64,000 bases of DNA, taken from assembly GCF_006539165.1 (NCBI RefSeq), contig NZ_BJMM01000004.1:310001-374000 (forward strand), read 5' to 3'. Position numbers and translations under genes: made by a program. The stretch's first letter is position 1. Each line of letters starts with the position of its first letter. Of the stretch, positions 52,501-58,956 are shown in pieces. This DNA comes from Streptomyces cacaoi (GTDB lineage: Bacteria > Actinomycetota > Actinomycetes > Streptomycetales > Streptomycetaceae). The notes below the pieces were generated by a model. The model saw nothing but the letters and a program-made list of their open reading frames with translations. It had not been told where the DNA came from and did not search any database.

Positions 52501-53601
52501 CTCACCGGGCCCGGCGGCAAGGCGACACAGCACCGGGTGACCTTCACCCTGCCGAAGGGCTCCGGCCCCGGCGGCGTCGCCGCATCCGGCGCGGAGACAC
52601 TGCGCCTCGCCGACCCGCAGCTGTGGACGCTGGAGAAACCCCGGCTGTACGACGTGCGGGTCGACCCGCGGAACGGCCCCCGGCTGCACACCCGGACGGG
52701 CTTTCGCACCGTCTCCGTGCGCGGCGGCGACGTCCTGCTGAACGGACACGTCGTGCACAACCTCAAGGGCTTCAACCGGCACGCCGACTACCCCGGGCTC
52801 GGCCGCACCGACCCCGCCGGGCTCTCCCACCGGGAGCTGAAGAAGCTGCACGACGACGGGTTCCGGCTCTTCCGGCCCGGGCACTACCCGACGACGCCGG
52901 CGCTGCTGGACGCCGCCGACGAACTCGGCTTCCTCGTCGTCGAGGAGATCAACGTGACCCAGGCGGACGCCGGACAGCTCGCCTCCGCGAAGACCCGCAC
53001 CTTCGCCGAGGACCGGCTGCGCCGCATGATCAGCCGGGACCGGGGACACCCCAGCGTGTTCGCCTGGAGCGTCGGCAACGAGAACCACACCCAGACCGAC
53101 GCCGGGGCCGACTACGTCCGCGACCTCATCGCCTACGGCAAGAAGCGCGACGACAGCCGGCTCTACACCGAGGTCAGCGCCTGGCACACGGACGACAGGT
53201 CCTACGCCTACCAGGACATCGTCCTCGCGAACATCTACTCGGGCTGGTACTACGGCGACGCCGACGACGTGGCCTCGCTCACCGACGCCATCCAGCGCAA
53301 GGCCGGCGGCAAACCGCTCGTCGTCAGCGAGTACGGGGCCGAGGCGGTCAAGGGACGGCCCGGCACCGGCAAGGGCACCGAGGAGTACCAGGCCGAACTC
53401 GTCGCCGCCTACGCCCGGCAACTCGACCACCGCCCGCACACCCTCGGCGCCATGTACTGGCCGTCCAGCGAGTTCATGCTCACCCCCGAGGGCGGCGGCG
53501 GAAACCCCGTCACCGTACGCGGCTTCCACAACAAGGGCCTGCTGACCTGGTTCCGCGAACCGAAGAAGGCGTACGGCGTACTGACAGGCACATCCTCCTG
53601 A
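49552..53601 (+). CDS. Secreted fusion of a beta-helix domain and a GH2 glycosidase
   Basis: 1349 residues, from GTG 49552 with GGAGGAC upstream. A signal peptide with Arg-rich N-region and cleavage near AGA-ADT. Residues ~50-640 form a right-handed parallel beta-helix enzyme-like region (FVVHAAPDGRG ... DVTVLLGGGSYRL ... RDNVVRRNEF ... GGYNDGLAIDHNTVSQLPYTAISVGWGW). An Ig-like segment (645-735) follows, then a GH2 module (about 750-1345) with sugar-binding start SLNGAWRFAVEDELP, acid/base Glu1177 (SVGNENH) and nucleophile Glu1260 (VVSEYGAEA). The exact substrate is unknown; beta-glucuronide or beta-galactoside polysaccharides are plausible. A single gene joining two different glycosidase-type folds is unusual. 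Confidence 0.88.
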   Translation: MHFSRAGTGSSRRIRPVRRRLRGALVAVLAAAVGATPVAAGAADTSRAPRGSGTDAFVVHAAPDGRGAACTAEAPCGLTAARDAAREHTADGDVTVLLGGGSYRLTGPLKLTARDGGRAGHRVTWRAAPGERPVLDGGVRVTGWERSGKRARGREVWQARVPEKLAARQIYVDGKRAVRARSGRCAKDACKVTADGLTGVDAALPGLDDFAHPEDLEAVTHVQWREFRCGVAKADGASVRLDKPCWDNQALKTETGWETAAPVSDRYDGIDWFEGAYELLGTPGQFHLDRRADTLYYVPRAGEDMAHADVRAPVARQLLTVTGTVDQPVRNLTFEGIGFAHTAWNRTDGPDGYVAGQAGHHVQGAPTGMQPGDGEQYARIPSAVQVTAGRNIVFRKGSWRHLGAGGIDLSGGTDDSTVERSTFTDLSGGGVFVGDTVARPKDPRTRSRDNVVRRNEFTHVAREYRDNVGIFGGYNDGLAIDHNTVSQLPYTAISVGWGWNHVGEEDVQRDVVVSHNRIHDHMRTLRDGAAIYTQGQSPGSKVYANSIDTAQAATGNGIYHDERSRHWTTTKNVVWHITDHDLEKTDVKWLSAWASWGGWNIAKDNWTDDPRPGKSGSDKNIFEPNHLGLKTLPAAARRVVRAAGHDAPEADRSVRFISPRPGSATVRGTTDIEVTAPYDTRTVRFSVDGVALSEMTRKYADGTGRDALWRVAAEADWLPRGTRTLRAEAVTGQGTLVAEQRIRVGRSAHARQAAAQRPAGSRSLNGAWRFAVEDELPDGALEGGTPPAARTDFDESDMTRIQVPSSFGAVREKWNAHEGHLSAYRRTFATPRGHAAGQDGGRDAGGKAGTDRARSGERLSLVAESCYFHCRYFVNGEEVGTSTGGHLPERLDVTDAVHSRPGSRNQLTVLVDNRNSETIKPYGINQDLYWNWGGIQQEIRLERTRPAQLTSVTAQGAADGTLQLRATGVNTTGGERRVPARVRLTGPGGKATQHRVTFTLPKGSGPGGVAASGAETLRLADPQLWTLEKPRLYDVRVDPRNGPRLHTRTGFRTVSVRGGDVLLNGHVVHNLKGFNRHADYPGLGRTDPAGLSHRELKKLHDDGFRLFRPGHYPTTPALLDAADELGFLVVEEINVTQADAGQLASAKTRTFAEDRLRRMISRDRGHPSVFAWSVGNENHTQTDAGADYVRDLIAYGKKRDDSRLYTEVSAWHTDDRSYAYQDIVLANIYSGWYYGDADDVASLTDAIQRKAGGKPLVVSEYGAEAVKGRPGTGKGTEEYQAELVAAYARQLDHRPHTLGAMYWPSSEFMLTPEGGGGNPVTVRGFHNKGLLTWFREPKKAYGVLTGTSS

Positions 53602-53616
53602 ACGGCCCGGTCGCGC

Positions 53617-53662
53617 GGGGCCCGGACCGATCGCCACGGGGTGGCGATCCGAAACGGGCCCC
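53617..53662 (+). terminator. Two-tier hairpin after the GH2 fusion gene
   Basis: An outer 8-bp stem GGGGCCCG/CGGGCCCC encloses an inner perfect 9-bp stem GATCGCCAC-GGG-GTGGCGATC. It starts 15 bp after the stop codon. Confidence 0.82.
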
Positions 53663-53752
53663 GGGCGGCGGACGGTTCGGCGTGCGCGGCCGGGTGCCGG
53701 TGGGGACGCCGTGCCGTGTTCGGTTCCGGTGGGCCGCGTAACGTTTCGCTGT

Positions 53753-54364
53753 ATGACGTCGTCTGGCAGGGAGCGAACGGGGTGGCGGGCCGGCAGGGGG
53801 CGGGAGGCCGGTTGTGAGGCGGGGCGGGCGGTGTATCTCGTCACGGGGATTCCCGCTGCGGGGAAGTCGACCGTCGCGCAGTTGCTGGCGGAGCGGTTGC
53901 CGAGGTCGGTGCATGTGCGCGGGGACGTGTTCCGGCGGATGGTGGTCAGTGGGCGGGCGGAGATGACGGGTGAGCCCTCGGCGGAGGCCGTGGAGCAGCT
54001 CCGGCTGCGGCATCAGTTGACGGCGCAGGTCGTCGACGGCTACTTCGCGGCCGGGTTCACCGTCGTCGCGCAGGACGTCCTTCTCGGCGAGCACCTGGCG
54101 TGGACGGTCGGGCGGATCCGCAGCCGGCCGCTCCATGTGATCGCTCTGGCCCCGCGTCCGGAGGCCGTCGCCGCGCGGGACGCCGTCAGGGCCAAGACCG
54201 CCTACGACGCCTGGGAGGCGGGCCCTCTCGACCGTGTGCTGCGGGAGGAGACGCCGCGTCTCGGGCTCTGGATCGACAGCTCGGAGCAGACCGCCGAGCA
54301 GACCGTCGACGAGATCCTCGCCAAGGCGCCCGCGCAGGCGCGCATCGCCGCCCCCGGGGCCTGA
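53753..54364 (+). CDS. P-loop kinase / phosphotransferase-like ATPase
   Basis: 203 residues from ATG 53753; a longer frame starts at 53711 without support. The Walker A motif is GIPAAGKST (32-40), followed by VRGDVFRRMVV, a typical substrate-site Asp, and a LID-like Arg region near VGRIRSRPLHVIALAPRPEAV. It resembles the AAA_33 / chloramphenicol-phosphotransferase-like or gluconate-kinase-type group. Substrate unknown. Its end lies 16 bp from the convergent eCIS-type gene. Confidence 0.8.
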   Translation: MTSSGRERTGWRAGRGREAGCEAGRAVYLVTGIPAAGKSTVAQLLAERLPRSVHVRGDVFRRMVVSGRAEMTGEPSAEAVEQLRLRHQLTAQVVDGYFAAGFTVVAQDVLLGEHLAWTVGRIRSRPLHVIALAPRPEAVAARDAVRAKTAYDAWEAGPLDRVLREETPRLGLWIDSSEQTAEQTVDEILAKAPAQARIAAPGA

Positions 54365-54380
54365 GCCGTCGCGCTTGTGC

Positions 54381-56126
54381 TCACTGCGGCCGGGGCCGCG
54401 GGCCGATCAGTTGTTCGTAGGCGCGGCGCTTGGCCGAGACGGTCGTGGCCGCTTCGAGGTCCCGCTCCCAATCCTGCTGGATCTCCTTCAGGAAGACCCG
54501 CCAGTCGCCGCTCTCGTGGGACGCGCCCATCGCCCGCAGATCGACGAGGCGTTCGTTCTTGCCGGTGCCGCCGGAGCCGATCTTGTCGCCCTTGTGGCCG
54601 TGCAGGACGGACTCGGGGTTCGCGGTGGCCTCGGTGGAACGGAAGTCGTGCGTGTAGCCGACGGGGCTGCGGGCGTGCGGCGCGATGGTCTCGATGCCGA
54701 TCTGGAGGGAGCCGTCCTTCTCCATGGTCGGACGGTGGTAGACCAGCAGGATGTGGCCGTACGAGCCGTTCGGCAGCACCATGTCGCCGTTCCAGTCCTT
54801 GGATCCGAGCCCGCCGCCGGAGATGTCGCGGCCCCACAGCTTCGGCCGGGAGGCGCCGACGGAGACCGCGTTCGTGATAGCTGCCAGGCCGCCGCCCTTC
54901 TCCTTGAAGGCGCCCTCCTCGCCGTCCTTGTTGGCGCCGATGGAGGTGCGGTGCGTGGCGAAGCCCCGCTTGGACACGTTCTCCGCGACCTCCCCCTCGG
55001 TGGCGCTCCGGGTCGCGCCCAGGAAGTGGGGCAGCCAGTAGGCGGCCTCGTCCTGCGAACTCAGCGCGGGAATACGTACGTTGACGCGCCCGCCGTGGGC
55101 CAGCGCGCGGATGATGTCCTTCTCGTGGTCCACCACATGCTTCTTCTCCTTCGCGTCGTACAGCTGGAGCCCGTGGCGCAGGACGAGCAGGATCCTGGTG
55201 AGCATCTCGCGGGCCTCGGCGTCCTTCTTGCCCGTGGCGGAGTCCGCCTTCGGGGCGGCGTCGCGGTGCCGGCGGGCGTCGGCCATGCCGTCCGGGTGGA
55301 GGGTGTCGAGGGCGGTGTCCCGGATCTGCTGGTCGCGCTCGCGCTTCAGCTCCGCGCGGGTGTCCGGCTCGGTGTTCTTCCCCTGGGTGATCATGAACCG
55401 GCCGAGTGTGTAGGCCGGGTCCGTCGGCGTGAGGGCCTGTGCACCTCTCTTGCTCGGGAGGTTGTTCTCGTACGCCACTGACGCGGTGAGCAGCCGCTTG
55501 CCCGCGGGCAGTTTCAGCCAGTCGTCGAACCGCCCGGCGGTGTACTTCTCGGCCTCCTCGTAGGTGCCGATGCCCACCGCCCGCAGCCACTTCGGTGCGC
55601 TTGTGGACAGCGACTTGATCTTCTTCAGGTCGTCTTCGCCGAACACCTCGCCGCGCATCACCCGCCGGTCCAGGGCCTTCCGCAGCCGGGCGGGCCCCTG
55701 GACCATCCACTGCTCGGGCCACCAGGTGCCGGGCGCGAAGATGTTCCGCTTGTTCTTGTCCTGGATCGCGCCTTTCGCGATCGACCTGCTGAGCTCGGCG
55801 ATGAGCTCCTTGACCCCCGGGGCGGGTTCCGTCACCGGCTCGGCCGCCCCGGCGGCGGGTTCCTCGGCGGTGGCCGGCTGCTCGGTGCCGGCCCGTTGGA
55901 CGGTGGCGGTCCGCTGGACGGTGGAGTGCCGGACGGTCGGCCGCCGGGCGGCGGGCCGCTGGGCGGTCGGCTGGTCGGTGGCCTCGTGCTCGGCGCGCAG
56001 CATCGCCAGCACCGCCTGGTTGCCGACGCGGGCCTGCATACCCAGCAACCCGCCGGGGAGGGGCGCGCGTTCGGCGTTCTCCCGACTGTCCGGCGCGGTG
56101 GAACGGCTCCTGTCGTGCGATCTCAT
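54381..56126 (-). CDS. Putative eCIS-type effector/cargo protein of unknown toxin class
   Basis: About 581 residues from ATG 56126 (AAGGGGCG upstream), no signal peptide. The N-terminus has LLGMQARVGNQAVLAMLR followed by a Pro/Thr-rich tail with VQR repeats (STVQRTATVQRAGTEQ), the pattern seen on many Streptomyces proteins associated with extracellular contractile injection systems (LQRxxGNxAV...VQR). Residues ~110-581 are a large globular region I cannot assign: charged helices, then a Gly-rich beta region (GGGLGSKDWNGDMVLPNGSYGH; IETIAPHARSPVGYTHDF; HGHKGDKIGSGG). Possible cargo toxin or enzyme. No contractile apparatus genes lie in the window. Confidence 0.6.
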   Translation of the reverse strand: MRSHDRSRSTAPDSRENAERAPLPGGLLGMQARVGNQAVLAMLRAEHEATDQPTAQRPAARRPTVRHSTVQRTATVQRAGTEQPATAEEPAAGAAEPVTEPAPGVKELIAELSRSIAKGAIQDKNKRNIFAPGTWWPEQWMVQGPARLRKALDRRVMRGEVFGEDDLKKIKSLSTSAPKWLRAVGIGTYEEAEKYTAGRFDDWLKLPAGKRLLTASVAYENNLPSKRGAQALTPTDPAYTLGRFMITQGKNTEPDTRAELKRERDQQIRDTALDTLHPDGMADARRHRDAAPKADSATGKKDAEAREMLTRILLVLRHGLQLYDAKEKKHVVDHEKDIIRALAHGGRVNVRIPALSSQDEAAYWLPHFLGATRSATEGEVAENVSKRGFATHRTSIGANKDGEEGAFKEKGGGLAAITNAVSVGASRPKLWGRDISGGGLGSKDWNGDMVLPNGSYGHILLVYHRPTMEKDGSLQIGIETIAPHARSPVGYTHDFRSTEATANPESVLHGHKGDKIGSGGTGKNERLVDLRAMGASHESGDWRVFLKEIQQDWERDLEAATTVSAKRRAYEQLIGPRPRPQ

Positions 56127-56404
56127 CGACGCCCCTTGACCGAGAGCAGTGCAAGGAACGTAGACCGCCGGCGTCCCCACCGAAACCCCCTGCCCACCGG
56201 GGCCGGCCGGCCGACCGGCCCCGGCGCGCGGCCGACCAGGGACGTTGCATCTTCGGACATCGGCCCCGCCGGAAGATGTGCCCCGCGGGGCAGCCCTCCT
56301 GCCCCGCGGACGTGCGGCGCCTCCTGCCCCGTGGGCCCGCGGCACCTCCCGTGCCGGGCACACAGCCGAAGCCCCGTGCCCGGCTGCGGAGTTCGCCTCC
56401 CCTC

Positions 56405-57634
56405 TTACACGTCGCTCCACAACTCGGGGCCGTGGGCGGCGGCACGGGCGACCAGACGGGCCAGGAGTTCATCGGTGGGGCGTGGGGCGAGGCGGCGGCC
56501 GTCGCGCAGGCGGAGGGCGACCAGGCCGGCCGAGGTCTCCCGGGGGCCGAGGACGGCCTGGTAGGGGACGAGGCGTGCGGTGCGGATGCGGGCCCCCAGG
56601 CTGCCGCGGTCGGGGGCGGCGACGTCGGCGCGGAGCCCGAGTTCGGTGCAGCGCCGGACGAGGGCCTCGGCGTGGGGCAGTTCGGCGTCCGAGACGGGCA
56701 GGGCCACCAGCTGGGTCGGCGCGAGCCAGGGCGGGAAGGCGCCACCGGTCCGTTCGACGAGGTGGGCGACGGCGCGCTCGACGCTGCCGATGACGCTGCG
56801 GTGCACCATGACCGGCCGGTGCCGGGCGCCGTCGGCGCCGATGTAGTGCAGCGCGAACCGTTCCGGCTGGTGGAAGTCGATCTGGACGGTGGAGAGGGTG
56901 GACTCCCGGCCCGCGCCGTCGGCGACCTGGACATCGATCTTCGGCCCGTAGAAGGCGGCTTCGCCCTCGGCCGGCTCGTAGGGGAGCCCGCTGTGCTCCA
57001 GCACCTCGGTCAGCAGGGCGGTGGACCGCCGCCACAGTTCGGGGGCCGCGACGTACTTCCCGCCGGGCCCGGGCAGGGAGAGCCGGTAGCGGGCGGGGGT
57101 GATGCCCAGCGCCCGGTGGGCCCGGCGGATCATCTCCAGTGCGCCGCGGGCCTCGTCGGCGGCCTGCTCCAGGGTGCAGAAGACATGTGCGTCGTTGAGC
57201 TGGATGGCCCGTACGCGGTTCAGGCCGCCCAGCACGCCGGACAGCTCGAAGCGGTACATGCCGCCCAACTCGGCCATGCGGTAGGGGAGTTCGCGGTGGC
57301 TGCGGGAGCGGGACCGGAAGATCAGCGCGTGGTGCGGGCACAGGCCGGGCCGGAGCACGATCTGCTCGCCGTCCAGGTCCAGTGGCGGGAACATGTCGTC
57401 GCTGTAGTGCGACCAGTGTCCGGAGATCTCGTACAGCTCGCGCTTGCCGAGCACGGGCGAGTACACGTGCCGGTAGCTGGCGCGCCGTTCCTCGGCCCGG
57501 ATGTACTCCTCCAGGGCGTGCCGGACGGTGGCGCCGTCGGGCAGCCAGTAGGGGAGTCCCGCGCCGATGAGCGGGTCGGTGCCGAACAGGCCGAGTGCGC
57601 GGCCGAGTCGGCGGTGGTCGTGCGGGGCGGTCAT
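56405..57634 (-). CDS. Short threonyl-tRNA synthetase lacking editing domains
   Basis: 409 residues from ATG 57634 (GAGGAG upstream). It has the class II catalytic core and the anticodon-binding domain but none of the ~240 N-terminal residues (TGS and SAD editing domains) of normal ThrRS. Zinc ligands are intact: Cys99 (RPGLCPHH), His150 (NDAHVFC) and His278 (MVHRSVIGS). Motif 2 is ELGGMYRFELSGVLGGLNRVRAIQ. Streptomyces carry a second short ThrRS of this size besides the full-length one. It probably supplies charging when threonyl-tRNA is scarce or the main enzyme is inhibited; its leader supports this. Confidence 0.88.
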   Translation of the reverse strand: MTAPHDHRRLGRALGLFGTDPLIGAGLPYWLPDGATVRHALEEYIRAEERRASYRHVYSPVLGKRELYEISGHWSHYSDDMFPPLDLDGEQIVLRPGLCPHHALIFRSRSRSHRELPYRMAELGGMYRFELSGVLGGLNRVRAIQLNDAHVFCTLEQAADEARGALEMIRRAHRALGITPARYRLSLPGPGGKYVAAPELWRRSTALLTEVLEHSGLPYEPAEGEAAFYGPKIDVQVADGAGRESTLSTVQIDFHQPERFALHYIGADGARHRPVMVHRSVIGSVERAVAHLVERTGGAFPPWLAPTQLVALPVSDAELPHAEALVRRCTELGLRADVAAPDRGSLGARIRTARLVPYQAVLGPRETSAGLVALRLRDGRRLAPRPTDELLARLVARAAAHGPELWSDV

Positions 57635-57691
57635 CGCGGTCTCCTCGCGGTGGGGCGGGGCGGGCGAGGGGTTCCCGTGACGACACGACGA

Positions 57692-57716
57692 AGCCCCGGG
57701 TGCTCGCCCCGGGGCT
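57692..57716 (-). terminator. Attenuator-like hairpin in the ThrRS leader
   Basis: On the transcript a perfect 9-bp GC stem, AGCCCCGGG-loop-CCCGGGGCT with a 7-nt loop, lies 15 nt after the leader-peptide stop and 57 nt before the ThrRS start. It is followed by UCGUCGUGUCGUC, which is complementary to the ACG-ACG-ACG threonine codons of the leader, so alternative pairings exist. Confidence 0.7.
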
Positions 57717-57730
57717 GGTCGAAAAGGCTG

Positions 57731-57790
57731 TCAGCGCGCCGGGATCTCGTCCGGCGTCGTCGTCAGTGCGGAGTGCTGTGCGGTGGGCAT
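57731..57790 (-). CDS. Threonine leader peptide of the short ThrRS gene
   Basis: A 19-residue frame, MPTAQHSALTTTPDEIPAR, with a run of three ACG threonine codons (four Thr in total). The -10 hexamer TAGGGT ends six bases before the ATG, so translation probably starts at the first base of the mRNA. A stable hairpin and the ThrRS gene follow. This is the layout of amino-acid leader peptides that regulate trp, leu and ilv genes in actinomycetes by ribosome stalling. It lies outside ordinary gene-length limits and would be missed by gene callers. Confidence 0.72.
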   Translation of the reverse strand: MPTAQHSALTTTPDEIPAR

Positions 57791-57796
57791 GGACGG

Positions 57797-57825
57797 ACCC
57801 TAACCGGGGCCGGGGGCCCGGGTCG
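57797..57825 (-). promoter_or_regulatory. Promoter of the ThrRS leader transcript
   Basis: Minus strand: TAGGGT (57802-57797), an ideal Streptomyces -10, six bases before the leader ATG. The -35 is weak (CGACCC or GCGACC at 17-18 bp). Confidence 0.55.
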
Positions 57826-57868
57826 CTGGATTTTCCGGTGCGGCCCCGGGGCGCCCGCCGGGTGCGGG

Positions 57869-58669
57869 TCAGACGGACTCCTTCGGGGTGCTGTCCATGT
57901 GGGAGAAGGCGTCGCGGAGTTCGTCGGCCGTCATGGTGCGGTCGGCCGGCGGGGTCCGGGCGGGGACGTTCCTGTCGTAGCGGTCGAGGGTGATGCGGTC
58001 CTCGTTGCCGTCGGCGGTGCGGTCCAGCCGCAGCGGCTGGGGTTTGCCGTCGGCGGCGACCAGCATGCGGACGCGTACGTCGTCGCGGGCGCGGGTGACG
58101 GGCACCGCCTTGCGGCCGTCGACGTCGGTGACGGGGCCGCGCTTCCAGTGGGGCCCCGGGCTGTCGAGGGCGCCGGAGGCGGAGCGGAAGGCGTCGAGGT
58201 CGCAGGCGTTCGCCAGGCCCTTGCTGCCCAGTTCGTCGTCCTGCGTGGAGCCCTTGATGTAGCGGCCGCGTACCCGGTCAGCGGCCTGTGCGCCCTGCTC
58301 CTCGCCGAGCTGGGCCTTCCAGAAGGCGGCGTCGGGCTTGAGCCAGATCGTGCCGCCGCGTTTGACGATCTGCACCGATCCCTTGCGCGGAACCTGGATT
58401 TTTCCGGCGCAATTCGCCTTCTCGTCGAGGGCCAGTTTCAGCGTGAGATCCGGTGCTTTCATCTGTAGTCGGAGCGATCGTGCGGAATTCAGCTGTTTCG
58501 ATGCTTTCTCCGCTATTTCCTCGCCGGACAACTCTGCGGTGTCCGCGCCGTCACGCTCGGTTCCGATGCTGGGCGGGGCGGCGTTCGCCGGCGTCACCAG
58601 CCCGCCTCCCGCCGCCGTCGTCGCAGCGCAGGCGACTGCGAGAAGTGCTGTGCGGTGCCGCTTTCGCAT
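57869..58669 (-). CDS. Secreted protein, LolA/LppX-like fold suspected
   Basis: 266 residues. A clear signal peptide (MRKRHRTALLAVACAATTAAGG, cut here; cleavage near ANA-APP) without a lipobox cysteine at the cleavage site. The mature part begins with SGEEIAEKASKQLNSARSLRLQM and alternates beta strands, ending DELRDAFSHMD. The pattern (helix then SLRLQMK ... IVKRGGTIWLKPDAAFW ... RMLVAADGKPQPLRLDR) resembles extracytoplasmic LppX/LprG/LolA-like proteins of actinomycetes. Ligand and role are unknown. Confidence 0.72.
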   Translation of the reverse strand: MRKRHRTALLAVACAATTAAGGGLVTPANAAPPSIGTERDGADTAELSGEEIAEKASKQLNSARSLRLQMKAPDLTLKLALDEKANCAGKIQVPRKGSVQIVKRGGTIWLKPDAAFWKAQLGEEQGAQAADRVRGRYIKGSTQDDELGSKGLANACDLDAFRSASGALDSPGPHWKRGPVTDVDGRKAVPVTRARDDVRVRMLVAADGKPQPLRLDRTADGNEDRITLDRYDRNVPARTPPADRTMTADELRDAFSHMDSTPKESV

Positions 58670-58844
58670 GTGGTGGCTCCGATCGGCCGTCGGTCACGCA
58701 GTCCGTTGCCGTACCGAGTCCCGAGCTGCCCCGTACTGACAAATGCGGACATGGGCCTACTTACCGTACGTTGCGCGCTCGGCTGTCGCACCTCGAACAG
58801 TGAGGAAGACCACTCGCCCGCGAATTCCAGACATGGTTTCGCGG

Positions 58845-58924
58845 AGACGGGGCAGGGTTCCGTCTTGCCATCTGCCCAGGTGCAGGGCAAAAGCCCCCAG
58901 GCGGGGGCACCGGGGACCCCCCGG
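58845..58924 (+). promoter_or_regulatory. Run of four hairpins in the betB 5' leader
   Basis: Four adjacent small stems: AGACGG/CCGTCT (58845-58865), TTGCC..CTGC/GCAG-GGCAA (58865-58890), GCCCCC/GGGGGC (58893-58908) and CCGGGG/CCCCGG (58910-58924), ending at a GGAGG. They fill most of the leader ahead of GTG 58957. The 287-bp gap 58670-58956 holds nothing else I recognise. A structured regulatory leader is possible but matches no RNA class I know. Confidence 0.4.
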
Positions 58925-58956
58925 AGGAAAGCAGTGCAAGGGAAGGCAGTACCCAG

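Noticed and set aside
49468..53844. A very long open frame (over 1450 codons) antisense to the GH2 fusion gene, and similar ones antisense to pcrA and mdh
   Set aside because: Antisense frames stay open by GC bias. They have no domains, Val/Arg/Gly-rich composition, and the opposite strand encodes clear conserved proteins.
57635..57800. T-box element upstream of the ThrRS gene
   Set aside because: No T-box sequence (TGGNACCGCG-like) or specifier architecture; a leader peptide with Thr codons explains the region better.
58700..58745. Third TTGTCAGT-like element (TTGTCAGTA, minus strand) upstream of the secreted protein gene
   Set aside because: The ninth base differs and no TAnnnT follows at 8 nt (CTCGGG), so it does not fit the damage promoter.
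58845..58956. Glycine or guanidine riboswitch in the betB leader
   Set aside because: Conserved cores of these RNAs are absent; only generic hairpins are seen.
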